Of a stretch of 64,000 nucleotides of DNA, positions 1 through 10,912 are shown piece by piece. Both the position numbers and the translations under genes were made by a program. The notes under the pieces are model-generated. The model was not told where the DNA came from. It saw only the letters and a program-made list of their open reading frames with translations, and searched no databases. Location of the stretch: assembly GCA_001986395.2 (NCBI GenBank), contig MQVO02000007.1, positions 1,364,001 to 1,428,000 on the forward strand. Reading direction: 5' to 3'. The first letter of the stretch is position 1. Every line of letters begins with the position of its first letter. The stretch is from Irpex lacteus (Eukaryota > Basidiomycota > Agaricomycetes > Polyporales > Irpicaceae).

Positions 1-1
1 T

Positions 2-37
2 GACGCGTTCGCGCTGGACGATGAGAAAGCCCGGTAG
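2..37 (+). CDS. possible 3' end of an upstream convergent gene
   Basis: An open frame enters from the left edge and stops at a TAG at 35-37, encoding an acidic/basic tail (DAFALDDEKAR). It would be the C-terminus of a + strand gene converging on RPN2, with about 115 bp between the two stop codons. Only eleven codons are visible, so there is no family evidence and this may be chance. Confidence 0.25.
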   Translation, partial: DAFALDDEKAR

Positions 38-153
38 GTCAGCTGTGCTACCATATAATCAAGGTTCAGTCCGGCACCAGGACATCGCAGAGTAAGAAAT
101 AATATTGTATACAGTCCAACAAAAGTACATTGCCTACACAGTCTGAGTTGCGT

Positions 154-3100
154 CTACGTATCGTTATCGAACGGGTACTGCACGACGAGGCCGAAGTCAG
201 CACAAGCAAGATCATGCAAGGAATGAGAACACTGACCTCGAATGGCTCCGGAGGATCCGCTTCTGGTGCATCCGCGTCGAGAGCGATATGTCTGACGGGC
301 GAATCTGCTCGTGGCTCTTCTGCCGAGGCTGGAGCAGGAGCTGGAGCACTGAACTCGACGTACGATGCCTCTTCGCTCGGTCTCTGGTCGACCAGCAGTA
401 GAATGCCGCCTCCACCTGCGAACTTCTCTGTAGCAAGCGACTTGAACGACCTTCGGGTGGGTGCCGGATGCGGTGACACCAGACGAACTGGCTGATACCT
501 GCTGTCTGGCGGGAAGGTGATATGTGCCATCTGAGCCGGAGTGACTCGCGAGAAGTTGTTGAGCTTCTCGCTTGTTGGCTCCGGTGCCGGGGCATCGGCG
601 AGGTTAGATATCGAGCCAGTGATGGGTGAGACGTCGCCGTGCTTTTCTGCTGTCGCACCGTCTTCCGTCTTCATTTCGACGTCCTTCTTCTCCTTCTCGT
701 CCTGCGCATGGTCGTTAGGCGGGATACATCAATGACACGACTTTGACTTACTGTGTCCATCTGGTCACCTTCAGCAGCAGCCTTCTTCTTTTCCCTGGCC
801 TTGGCCTTGGCCGTCGTAGACAGTACGGCCGTAGCGACTTTCGTGACGGTCTCCTTCTTGGGAGGCTCAGTCGGTTTGGGATAGGCAAACAAGCTTGGCC
901 TTGCGTTCGAAACGAACTCAAACACAGGTGCCTACACATCCACATAATGCATTAGCACCAAAGAGACCCTAAAGAAGTATAGCAGAACCAAAACTCACCC
1001 TCAGATTTTCGTCCAACCCGATGATACCCGTGGGCTCAAACGCCAACGACGCGCAATGCGCCAACGGGTACCAATACCAGAACTGGCAGAACAGCACCAT
1101 ACCGACGATGGCACTCGTGTTCCTACTGCCGGCCCTGCTCTGCAAGCTGATCGTAACATTCCGACCGCCAGCATCGATGAGGCCCTGTCCCAGGACAGCA
1201 CCGAATCGAGCCATGGGATCTTCGTGCTTGTTGGAGATGACCTTGTTGTATGCCGCACGAGTCGAAGCCAGAGCAGGTGACGACGCTTCGGACTGTTGTA
1301 CTAGGATCATACCGAGAGCGATGTAGGCACCTTGACGGACGAAGTCTGTCCCGTCTTTGGTCATCGGTTGAAGGATGTCGATGGCGTCTTGGAGGCCAGT
1401 CCCAGCGCAGGCGATACCGAGAGCAAGGGTGGCGCCACAACGAACATGGGGGTTGTAGCTCTCGCTAAGGAGTTGCACGATACGAGGTACTTGCGATGGG
1501 TTCTTGAAGAGAAGGAAGGCTAGTGCGGTGACTGCTGCACGACGCACGTCGTCTGAAGTGTCGGATACTGCAACGTGCAGCAGCTTGCGGATGGCTGCAT
1601 TGTCCGAAGTGCCAGCATATGCCAACGCAAGTGTGTAGACACCACCATATCGAAGAATAGGATCCTACACGAAACGTGTCAGCCAACCAAATACGCACGA
1701 CGGTCAAAGCCCAACAGACCTTCTCGGCCAATAGGTCCTTGGCGATCTTGTCCGCCTGCTCTTGACGTCCATAGAAAATCAAAGCCACACCGACTGCCAA
1801 CCCACGAATAATCTTTTCGTGCGCCGTCTCCTTCGCATACTGCAGCATCTCCTCCGCATACTCCAGGTTACCCGTGCCGAGCATGACCAAACCGAGAGCG
1901 TACCCAGCAGCCTCCCCAGAGACGGCGGAATCGTTGTACAGGATAGTCTTCAGATCATCGTACGCGTCCGTGTTCTTACCGCCCATGCCAGCGACACCGA
2001 GACCCAGCGCAGCACCGTGCTGCACGACCTCGTTCGTCGCTGCTTTCAAGGCGTCGCGAAGGTACCCCTCGATTTCCTGGCCACTACCGCAACCAGCGTT
2101 GATGAGACCGAGGGCATACAACGAACCACCCTCAGAGTATGCGGCGCCTGGGATGCCGCTGTCCGGTACACCCTGTTGGGGCAGGTAAGGTCCGAGGATG
2201 TTCATGCCCTCGTTGAAGTGACCCTTGTGGATGACACCAAGAGCAGCCGTAGCAGAGAACTTGGACCAATTGGAGGCAAGACCGAGCCATTCCAGGTTAT
2301 CGCGGAGGAAGACGTCGGATGTGGTGCCGGCGTGCATGAAAGCATTTTGGAGAGTAAGAGCCGTGTGGTAAATCGATGACCTCGGTTCAAGTGAATCCTA
2401 TCCAAGGTGTTATGTAAGCATCACGTCTATGTTTTGGATTGCCAGTGAGTTGATACATACCTTTGTATGCTTCAAGATGAGCATATCAGTCTTGTTGTTC
2501 CTTCTCAGGAACTCCAGGTATAATTTCACAGACTCCTGGCCAGCAAGGATTTCACGGATTTGGTCAAAGATAGGCTTCGTCTCCTGCTCGGCGTACATCA
2601 ATCAGTCAATCCTTTGACCAAAAAGCGGCTTCACAGAGAAAGTAACATACCTCATCACCTTCAGGCAATCCGCTCTTCACGGCCTCCAAGAAATCCTGTG
2701 CACCTCCTTCCACAAGGTCAAATGCGAACTGATACGCCAACAGCTTCTCGTTCGGCACAAAGCTCGACAGTAGCGGTATCGTCAATTCCGGCGAACTCAG
2801 GGTCACAAGCAGACGCGTCACTGAGTGCACATAAGGAGACTTGTCCTTGCTGGATGCAGGCGGGAAGAGGGGAAGGATAAAACGAAGGATTTCGTCACGG
2901 TAGGAGAGCGAGCTGCCGGCGTCCAATACGGCGTCCATGGCATACGAGAGGAGGGAGGGGTCTTTCGTAAGTTTGTAGATGTCCGATATGATATCCAGAC
3001 GGTGGGATTCAATAGCAATACCGATGGCCTAGCACACGAAAGGTTAACCAGATCTGACCTCACTTGCGTAATACGTTCGAGACATACCTGCTTGTACTCT

Positions 3101-3684
3101 CCGTCCCGAATACATCTCCGGAAGATACCCTCGATGATACCTTGCAGTTTTGCATCAATATCGCTGGGAACTGCAGCCTTTCCGCGTGCCTCGACGTATC
3201 GGTCAAGTGCTTTGGCTGGAAAAGGGTCGTGGCCGGATTAGCCGTCGGAATACAAACGAGTACATAGGGTCAATAGGATACGCACAAATGACAGTCTCGA
3301 CATACTCCTCCGCCCCAGGAGTGATGCCCTCGTGTTCGAATGCAGATCCAGCGTTCAGTGCGAACGACAGGGCTTCATCGTATTCTCCGAGGTAGTAGTA
3401 GACTTTACTAGCGAGCAAAGCCGCGGCGTCGCGTGCATCTTGTGGGAGCTCGTCGCTCTCATATAATGACTCGCTAGAGCAGATTGGTTTGATTTCAGAG
3501 CCCCATTCCTCTGGTCATAATAAACAAAATATACGCACATAAGCTCGATGCTCTCAGATATTTCCGCCCAGAATTGAGGTACGACGGCATTCAGAGACTT
3601 GAGCGCATGCTGCTTGAGCAACGGCTCAGGCTCCGACAGCAGCGCAATGACACCCGCCGCAGACGACTGTGTCCTTGCCACCAT
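154..3684 (-). CDS. RPN2: 26S proteasome regulatory subunit RPN2 (PSMD1)
   Basis: RPN2 is the large toroidal scaffold of the proteasome base; it contacts the ATPase ring and holds the ubiquitin receptor Rpn13. Ten exons: 3539-3684, 3286-3473, 3088-3215, 2651-3028, 2461-2583, 1720-2397, 999-1664, 752-931, 237-701 and 154-177, giving 991 aa, the usual family length. The N-terminal helical-repeat region is followed by Leu/Gly/Ala-rich PC repeats at about residues 340-760, with family blocks such as [35 protein letters not shown] and [18 protein letters not shown] Lys/Glu-rich linker comes next, and the protein ends in PPEPFEYPFDNDT, which matches the family's Rpn13-docking tail. The last exon is only 24 nt and encodes the end of that tail. 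The start is the first ATG before [16 protein letters not shown]. Function is certain; all splice phases agree. Confidence 0.96.
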
Positions 3685-3988
3685 AATTCGTGAAGTATAA
3701 AGAAAAAGAGAGGTGGATGTATGCAGACAAGAGCCCTGGCTTCGAGAATCTGTTTAGCACTGGAGACGCGTCAGCGACCACACGCGTCGTCCGCGTCTAA
3801 TCACTTTGATCTCCTTTCCTCTTTCGTCTTCAGGCGGGCATCTAAACGCCTAGGCTGCTTACCTAATCCACGCCCAGAGAGGCGCACCGAAGTTACCCGT
3901 TGCGCGCCTCCCCCTACGAATTCCGCCAAATAGTCTCGACAAACACCACCACTCAGTCCTTTCTCTTTCTCTCTCGAACACATATAAG

Positions 3989-4681
3989 ATGTCGATGCTT
4001 ATGCGCCGCTCGCTCCTCCGCGCTGTCCCGCGCAACACCCGTGGATTTGCCGCCGCCGCTGGCGAGGGCTCGTACGCCGAGAAGCAGGCTGCCTTGAAGG
4101 CCCATGCCGCTGGTGCGTGCTGCTCATAAGCTGGTCTTATAGATGAAGCTATTGACAGTGGATGCTTTCTTTCTGCGATTTTGCGATACAGAGACCGCCA
4201 ACTTGTGGAGGCGCATCAGGTGAGTTCAAAAAAAGGGGTGAAATACTTGGTTGTTGATTGGAGCGCGCACTGCACGACATAAATCATAGCTTCTTCGTTT
4301 GTGCTCCTGGCAGTGAGTCTTTAATATGATTATACGAAAGCTAGCTTGCTGAATCTTCTGGTAGTCCTCGTTACTGCCCTCTGGGTCAACAAGGTCGAGA
4401 AGGAGCACGCCGCACACGAGGCTCACATCAGGGAGGAGCACGGCGGTGAGCTCCCCGAGCTCCCGGCTTACCCCTACCTCAACATCCGCAGTGCGTATCT
4501 CCCTTTCACGCTGTACTTTCTCGTCTCGCTCATATTACGATTTTAGACCGTCCTTACCCATGGGGCGTGAACAGCTTGTTCTTCAACCCTCACGTACGAA
4601 ACTTCTGAATTGTCACTGCACTGCTCATTAACGAACGCTTGATTGGTACAGGTCCAGAAGGATTTGAGCAAGGAGGACTAG
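3989..4681 (+). CDS. COX13: cytochrome c oxidase subunit VIa (COX6A/COX13)
   Basis: Small nuclear-encoded subunit of respiratory complex IV in the mitochondrial inner membrane, with a regulatory role and a role in dimer stability. Six exons: 3989-4112, 4192-4219, 4290-4312, 4365-4490, 4547-4593 and 4652-4681, giving 125 aa. Residues 1-25 form an Arg/Ser/Ala-rich mitochondrial presequence (MSMLMRRSLLRAVPRNTRGF). One membrane segment lies at about residues 50-67 (ISFFVCAPGILVTALWV), then a His/Glu-rich intermembrane-space region. The family signature RPYPWGVNSLFFNP is near the C-terminus. Two exons are only 23 and 28 nt. It is transcribed divergently from RPN2, with about 300 bp between the starts. 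The alternative, another single-span mitochondrial protein, is excluded by the YPWG motif. Confidence 0.95.
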
Positions 4682-5055
4682 AGGACTGTGTAGATTGTCT
4701 ATTTCAATGAATGTCTCTTGCCTGCGTTATGCACACCGCCGACGCCTTCCGTCTTGTCTGAACTTGTCGGCCAGAACGCTCTGGCCCGCTCCTTAGATGG
4801 ATCCAGCCCTTGCCTGTTGTACGGTGAGATTTCGCGTTCGTCACTGACCTTTGAGATGAAGTGCGATATACAGTGCACGGTATGTAAGGGTATCACGATG
4901 TCGTCAATTTAAGCAAGTTAGTTGTGACGTACAAATATAGCGAAAGCAAACTACTACAGTCCATTACATCCGAAGAAATACGATGTAAGTATAGGTGAAC
5001 GAATGTCTGCTTGCATCATAAATATGTAGGCAGTGTAAGTTACGGTATAAGTGAT
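4682..5055. other. intergenic, convergent 3' flanks
   Basis: About 370 bp between the COX VIa stop and the stop of the GPI-anchor-like gene. It probably holds both 3' UTRs. The short open frames here have no recognisable domain and no supporting splice pattern. I see no other feature. Confidence 0.5.
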
Positions 5056-5905
5056 TTAGAGGACGACCCAGGCTCCGAGGAACATGCCAGAGAGCACAGC
5101 GGCAAGGCTGGTAACAACAGGGGTTATCGATGAGAAGGAGCCCAGAGCGGCGCTGCTGGATCCACTGCGATTAAAGTGTCAGAATGGTACTCTACGAGAC
5201 AGCGGGCAATAATGGACATACCTTGGAGAGGTAGCAGCGGAGTTGCTGGCAGAGCCGGAGCCACTGGCAGCAAGAGCAGTGTAGACCACACCAGCAACGG
5301 TGGTCTGGATGCCGGCGACACCGCTCGAAGCGAGGGTGAAGACATGGCCGGCATCCTGAGAGATGATGGTCTCGGCGTGACCGGCTTCAGCTGCAGTAGA
5401 TGGTCTGTGAGCATGTATATGATTGTCGACCTCTGAGTGCCTACTTACAGCGAACGATGGTGGCAACTGAGGCACCAAGAGAAGTGGCATCGGATGCAAG
5501 GGATCCGGCTGCAAGCAAACTTGATTAGCACCAGGTATTAAGGCATAACGAGGTAAAGACTACTTACCCAAAGAGGTAGCTTGAGTGAACACGGATCCGG
5601 CGTCGCTGGTAGCACGAGTGAATACGGATCCGGCGTCACTGGTCAATCCAGTGAAAGCGGATGCTGCTGCGCTCGTGGCCTCAGATATAAATGAGCCAGC
5701 TACAGATGTGAAGCCATTGAAGGCAGAGCCAATGTCAGAGGTGATATCGTCAAAGTCTACAAAGTGGAGAAAGGGTAAGTAAGCGGGCGAGAGGGAGTTA
5801 GGCGGTTGAGCGGGACGTACTCTGACGCTTTTCGGGGACGTGTGCGGCTGAGACAGCAACGGCGAGGATGAAGACCTGAGCAAAGGTGGCAAGGCGAGCG
5901 AACAT
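5056..5905 (-). CDS. secreted GPI-anchor-like Ala/Ser/Thr-rich repeat protein
   Basis: Five exons (5821-5905, 5568-5756, 5449-5508, 5222-5390, 5056-5164) give 203 aa. Residues 1-21 are a signal peptide (MFARLATFAQVFILAVAVSA), followed by a Lys-Arg site (PEKRQ) that could be Kex2-cleaved. The middle is built of 11-residue repeats of the type GSVFTRATSDA and GSVFTQATS, predicted amphipathic. A Ser/Asn-rich stretch follows, and a hydrophobic C-terminal tail (VVTSLAAVLSGMFLGAWVVL) right at the stop looks like a GPI-anchor signal. I infer cell-surface or cell-wall localisation. I do not recognise a catalytic domain and do not assign a function. The reading frame is intact and all splice phases agree. 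A TATA-like element lies about 95 bp upstream of the ATG. Confidence 0.8.
5584..5682. repeat. three tandem 33-nt coding repeats
   Basis: Three consecutive 33-nt units (5584-5616, 5617-5649, 5650-5682) lie in exon 2 of the GPI-anchor-like gene. Units 1 and 2 differ at only a few positions and unit 3 is more diverged; a further degenerate copy follows. Each unit encodes 11 residues centred on GSVFT/SAFT. Confidence 0.8.
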
Positions 5906-5997
5906 GGTTAATAAAAAGCGGGCGTGGGGTAACGAAAAACGAAGAGGAAGTGGGGTATGTTGCGAAAGACGGTAAGGAGGGATATGTTTTCTGTCGA

Positions 5998-6010
5998 GGT
6001 ATATATACGA
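5998..6010 (-). promoter_or_regulatory. TATA-like element of the GPI-anchor-like gene
   Basis: GTATATATAC sits about 95 bp upstream of the ATG at 5905, in the 340-bp divergent promoter shared with ribulose-phosphate epimerase. The motif is palindromic, so orientation is inferred from distance. Confidence 0.5.
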
Positions 6011-6244
6011 ATTATGATGCAATTGATCGAGGAAGAAAACCCCCGTTGCTGTGTGTCTACGGTAGTCTGGTTGATCGCTGTTGATCCAAGGCTGTATACT
6101 AGCGGGTGGAGCTGGCGTCTTCCATAAACACCGCCGCCACAACGTCATCCGAGTGCGGCCCGGCGTATAAGTAAGTAAATTGATTTCTCGACAAGAGATA
6201 ATCACACCTCTGAACTCGACATACAACTGCTAACAGCTGCTAAC

Positions 6245-7435
6245 ATGCCTCGAGCAATTATTTCCCCATCTGTGCTGGCCTCTGACTTTGGCCAACTCAC
6301 CGCAGAATGCAAGCGCATGATCAAAGGCGGCGCAGAGTGGCTGCACATGGGTAAGCACCCTTCACCGCCTCCTCCCTTCCGCAGTGCTCATCCTCCTCCG
6401 GTTGTGCGCCATGTCTAGACGTGATGGACGGGTACGTGCTCTTCCTCCCTTCCGCAACTCCGATCGCAGCACCCGTCCAGTCGCTTATCTCAAATTGTTA
6501 TACAGCCATTTCGTCCCGAATATCACAATGGGTGAGCGATCATCCCAATCATCCTCCCGAAGCCAAACTCTCATGCAGGTGTACAGGCGCGCCCATTCTA
6601 TCCTGTGTGTCCAAGGGCGTACCAGGAATCTTTATGGATTGCCACATGATGGTGGCAGAGCCCGAAAAGGTAGTCCAATCACCTACTACAGATATCTGAA
6701 TACCCATCTAACTGACCTGGTACTCGACATCTATTAGTGGGTGAATGACATCGCAGATGCGGGCGGCGCGCTCTACTGCTTCCATCTCGAGGCAACTTGT
6801 ATGTATCTTCCATGCACTCGTGCAGACCTCACACCGACATCCATCGATCCAATTCAGCGGACCCATTATCCCTCATCAACGCCATTCACGAACGTAAGAT
6901 GAAGGCGGGCGTGGCCATCTCCCCGGATACACCATCAACAGCTATCACAGATGAAGTCGGCGAAGCAGCAGACATGCTCCTCGTCATGACTGTTTACCCA
7001 GGTCCGTATCCTACATATCTCTTCACGTTGGAAGGCCCTCGAAATCTTCGTTAAACAACACAACTAATGCACCGTGAAATAGGACGAGGAGGCCAGAAAT
7101 TCCTGGAACGCTGCGTGCCCAAGGTATCCGACCTACGCGCCCGCTTCCCCGAAAAGGACATCGAAGTAGACGGCGGAGTCGGCCCAAAGACGATCGACGT
7201 CTGCGCGGATGCAGGTTAGTTTCGATTCCAACTGCGCTACTTCCTCATCGAGCGACGATCGAGGGTCTCTTGCTAACTGTGCACCTTTTTCTTTCTGTGT
7301 TTTATATGTATAGGAAGCAATGTGATCGTCGCTGGTACCGCGATCTTCAACGACCCCCAACCTGACAATGTTATCACTATCTTGAAGGAGACGGTCAACA
7401 AGGCGCAGGCTAAGATTGCTGCTGCCAGAGCATAA
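6245..7435 (+). CDS. RPE1: ribulose-phosphate 3-epimerase
   Basis: Interconverts D-ribulose 5-phosphate and D-xylulose 5-phosphate in the non-oxidative pentose phosphate pathway, in the cytosol. Eight exons (6245-6350, 6419-6431, 6506-6531, 6587-6669, 6738-6798, 6858-7001, 7083-7214, 7314-7435) give 228 aa, the normal family length. It folds as a TIM barrel: [12 protein letters not shown] at the N-terminus, the metal and acid-base motif [21 protein letters not shown], the loop [11 protein letters not shown], and the second catalytic Asp in [10 protein letters not shown], then [10 protein letters not shown] for phosphate binding. Exons 2 and 3 are only 13 and 26 nt and split the metal-binding motif. 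All key residues are present. The gene converges with pyruvate kinase downstream. Confidence 0.97.
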
Positions 7436-7891
7436 CAGCTTTGTTCGATATTGAAGGAACGGGGAAAATATTATGTACAATGTACAACGTAGAGAAACCA
7501 TGTGTAGCATTAACACTACTCTGAGACACCTGCCAGAGAATTGAATTACTGTAGCGGTTGGGATCGTTTCTGTTTCTGTTTCTCAAGCGTGATGTGTCCA
7601 GGAAGCCGCAAGCAAAAGTGCTCTTAACTATCGCATCACTTACGAGCAACCTCTTAATTCACACTGCCAGCAGCAAGTACTGGGTACTCAGATGCAGCTT
7701 GAGGAGAGATCAAACACTCATTCTATGAATACGCGAAAAAAAATTCTACAAATTCGTTCATCGTAACAATCATTAAACTTTATTACACAAATTTCCCCTC
7801 TTTCCCTCTTTTCTCTAGTTTCATTCATCGTCAATTTGATCGTACAACTTTATTACTTTCGGGCATCCCGAGTATGGCGGCACACCAGTAC
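7436..7891. other. intergenic, convergent 3' flanks
   Basis: About 455 bp between the RPE1 and pyruvate kinase stops. It is AT-rich (TTTATTAC and poly-T/A runs around 7740-7850), as expected of 3' UTRs and polyadenylation signals on both strands. No gene is visible. Confidence 0.5.
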
Positions 7892-10240
7892 TTAGTGCGA
7901 GCCAAGAGGCTGCTGCTGCAGGTCAGCGGGGTCGGTGGGGACGGTAAGGATGCGGAGGGTGTTGGTGTGGCCGAGACCACCCTTCCAGCCCTGGACGGCA
8001 ACGACGGTCGAGCCAGTCTTGATGATGTTGAGCTCGAGGGCTGAGCGCAGACCGAAGCGAATGCGGTTGTCGACCTAGAGATGAACGAGCAGTCAGTATA
8101 GTGTTTGGGACAGTGATTGTACACGTACATCGGTCTGCCACTGGTGAGCCTCGATGCCCCTTGGCTCGGGATACCAGAAGGGGTAAACACCACGGTGGAG
8201 GTGGATCTGGCGAGCAGTCTGCTCATTACGTGTGACTGAAGAATTTTCGATGAGCTCAGACTGGATGAGTACAGCAACGTAATAACCCACCGGTGATAAT
8301 GGGCACCTCGGGCCTGTACTTGGAGATCAACCTGGCGGTGTTGCCACTGGTAGAGAGAACGATGATGGCACCAGCCTTCTGCTCGAGGGAGGCAGCGACG
8401 GCAGCGAGAGCGATAGTCTCAGCGGTCTCAGTCGGGGCACCGGTGGTGTCGCGAAGCTCGTCGTACAACGGCTGGTGGCAGATAGCAGCCTCAGCAAGGA
8501 GACAGGTCTCAGCCATCAAGAGGACTAAGCAAGGTATAGTGAGTACGTAAATAAATGTACAAGAATACAACAGGCAACTTACCAGATTGCACGGGGTATG
8601 CTCCCTTGGCGGTCTCACCAGACAACATGACACAGTCGGCACCATCGAGCACAGCGTTGGCGACGTCGCTGACCTCGGCACGGGTGGGGCGAGGGTTGTA
8701 CTATAACAAACAAAATTGTCAATATCCGCGGGTGGATAGTAAAGCTGTAGTAACACACAGTCATAGACTACATGAAAGTTAACAAGTCAGCAAAAGTAAC
8801 TACGCAGCAATCATTACTCCACATACCTCAAGCATCTGGGTAGCGACAATGACTGGCTTGCCGGCGATGTTGCACTTGGCGATCATCATCTTCTGGGCGT
8901 AGAAGACTTGGCTAGCGGGGATTTCGATACCAAGGTCACCACGAGCAACCATAACGCCGTCTGTCTCCCTCAGGATCTCGTCGAAGTTGGCGACACCCTG
9001 CTCGTTCTCGATCTTGACGATGATCTTGATGTTGGCACCGTCGGGGCCAAGGACCTCACGGATATCCTTGACATCCTGAGCACGACGGATGAAGGAGGCG
9101 AAGACCATGTCGACACCGTTCTTCACGCCGAACCTGAGATCGTTCTTGTCCTTCTCAGAGAGAGCGGGCAAGTCGACATCGGTCTTGGGCAGGTTGACAC
9201 CCTTGCGGGAGGAGAGCGTGCCGTTGTTCAAAGCACGAACGCGGACATTGGGGCCATCGATAGAGACAACGAGAAGAGAAAGAATACCATCATCGACATA
9301 GATGAGCTTGCCGGGGGCAGTAACTTTGGGCAGATTTTTCTGGAAGACGAGCGTAAGGTCAATGGCAGACCAAGACCACTCAATCGCGATAACTTACGTA
9401 GTCCACGTAAATGACCTTGTCATCACCGCTCTCGGCGTACTTGTCCTCAGTAGACACGATAAACTCGTGGCCGGCCTTGATGGCGAACTGTATTGTCGGG
9501 AAAACGCGTAAGCGGACGATGATAGGCTGCAGAGCGTCGTTTGACGGAGAAAGCTACATACGTCTAGGCCATCCTTCATCAACCCAGTTCGGATTTCAGG
9601 TCCTTTCTATGTACGATTCCAAGACTTTAGTACTCAATTACAAGGACTCCGATAGGACACGCGTACCGTATCAAGAGCGATGGCGACGGGGCGACCGCCA
9701 GGGTTAGCTGCAGAGCGGAGCCAAGGGATGTTCACGTCAATCAAACGAGCCGATTTTTCTGAATGGGCGCACCTTTGACCATCGCCCTGGTGTTATCAAT
9801 GACGCTTTGGTGGTACTCGTACGATCCATGAGAGAAGTTCATGCGAACTGAGAAACAATATCACCGAGATCATTAGCTGACGCTGTTCCACCTCGAGCTT
9901 GCCGCGTTTCCGCGCGACTGCGCCCTGTAAAGGATGCGGACATACCGATGTTGACGCCAGCGCGAACGAGCTCGCCGAGCTTCTCTGGGGTGTTCACCTT
10001 GGGACCTTGAAATGATAGATGTCAGATTACTTGCACACACTGCGAGTCGCGACGGGGAGCGCGTACCGATGGTTGCGATGATCGAGGTCTATAACGCGTA
10101 TATGCGTGGTTAGCGATGGAATGCTTATACAGAAGAGGCCGACAAACCTTGCGATGGTACTTGGTGCTCTCAGTGGGCACAGGAGCCTTTGTGGTGTCGA
10201 GCTGGGCGTACCATTCGATGCGAGACTTGATGTTGGACAT
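7892..10240 (-). CDS. PYK1: pyruvate kinase
   Basis: Final ATP-yielding step of glycolysis: phosphoenolpyruvate plus ADP gives pyruvate plus ATP. Twelve exons: 10148-10240, 10067-10088, 9946-10005, 9773-9847, 9667-9707, 9562-9606, 9398-9487, 8827-9339, 8583-8700, 8291-8524, 8129-8235 and 7892-8074, giving 526 aa, typical for fungi. Visible motifs are [10 protein letters not shown], the nucleotide-site [13 protein letters not shown], the catalytic Lys and metal-ligand segments [16 protein letters not shown] and [13 protein letters not shown] (about residues 250-285), [12 protein letters not shown], and [11 protein letters not shown]. The C-terminal allosteric domain ends in QQQPLGSH. The 5' end is split into short exons (22, 41 and 45 nt). 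A TATA box lies about 75 bp before the ATG, fitting a strongly expressed gene. Confidence 0.98.
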
Positions 10241-10314
10241 GTCTATAGTTTGGGGTGGCGGGATGAGGGGAAGGAAGAAAGATGTGTGTGAGCAAGAGTG
10301 CCGAGAGAGCGAGC

Positions 10315-10322
10315 TTTATATA
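10315..10322 (-). promoter_or_regulatory. TATA box of pyruvate kinase
   Basis: On the minus strand TATATAAA lies 75 bp upstream of the ATG at 10240, the expected distance for a core promoter of a highly expressed glycolytic gene. Confidence 0.65.
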
Positions 10323-10912
10323 CCGTCAAACACGACGGTCGGAGGTAGAGAGGAAAGAGAGGCGAGGAGGCGCAAATTTATATTTGGAGGTGAGGCGCGG
10401 CGTGACGGCAGGCTATCTAGGCTCGCCACGGTCTATCGATTGCCCCAAAGGAGAAACCTAGACAAAACACGACACGTACTGGAACGGACGAACGTGTGCT
10501 TGCACACGGATATTTTAGAGAGATGCTTGTGATGGGTGCGGTATTCGACGACCGGGCTCAGCGACGCCCTCTTGAGGTGAAAATGCGCGGCGCAATGCAG
10601 TGGATGCACTGGGACCACCGCCCCCAGCCAATGACACAGTCACGATAATCGCGTGGCAGTCCCCATCTTATCTTATCATAAGCCCAAAAACCAAGGTATA
10701 ATACAGCGGGTGTTACAAAACAAAATCACGAAGCGAGAGCGGATACAGCGTGCACCACGACAGTCGGGAGCAACGAAAGCACAAATACTCAGAAGAAGGG
10801 ACCCCCGGGAGAGCGGGACAAAACAAGTTACACAGCAAAGACAACAGAGAAAGAAAGATCGCAATCCAACAGCGAGTACCAAATGTCCGCCAGTTGACTC
10901 ACCCATCCCATA
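10323..10912. other. intergenic, pyruvate kinase promoter and CSL 3' flank
   Basis: About 590 bp between the pyruvate kinase TATA box and the CSL stop. It presumably holds upstream activating sequences for pyruvate kinase. I see purine-rich stretches but no recognisable gene or repeat. Confidence 0.4.

Noticed and set aside
1762..2379. 205-aa open frame on the + strand inside RPN2
   Set aside because: Antisense shadow of a long exon; no family pattern and RPN2 is certain on the other strand.
8908..9414. 168-aa open frame on the + strand inside pyruvate kinase
   Set aside because: Mirrors the high-bias PYK exon; composition is the complement of the real protein.
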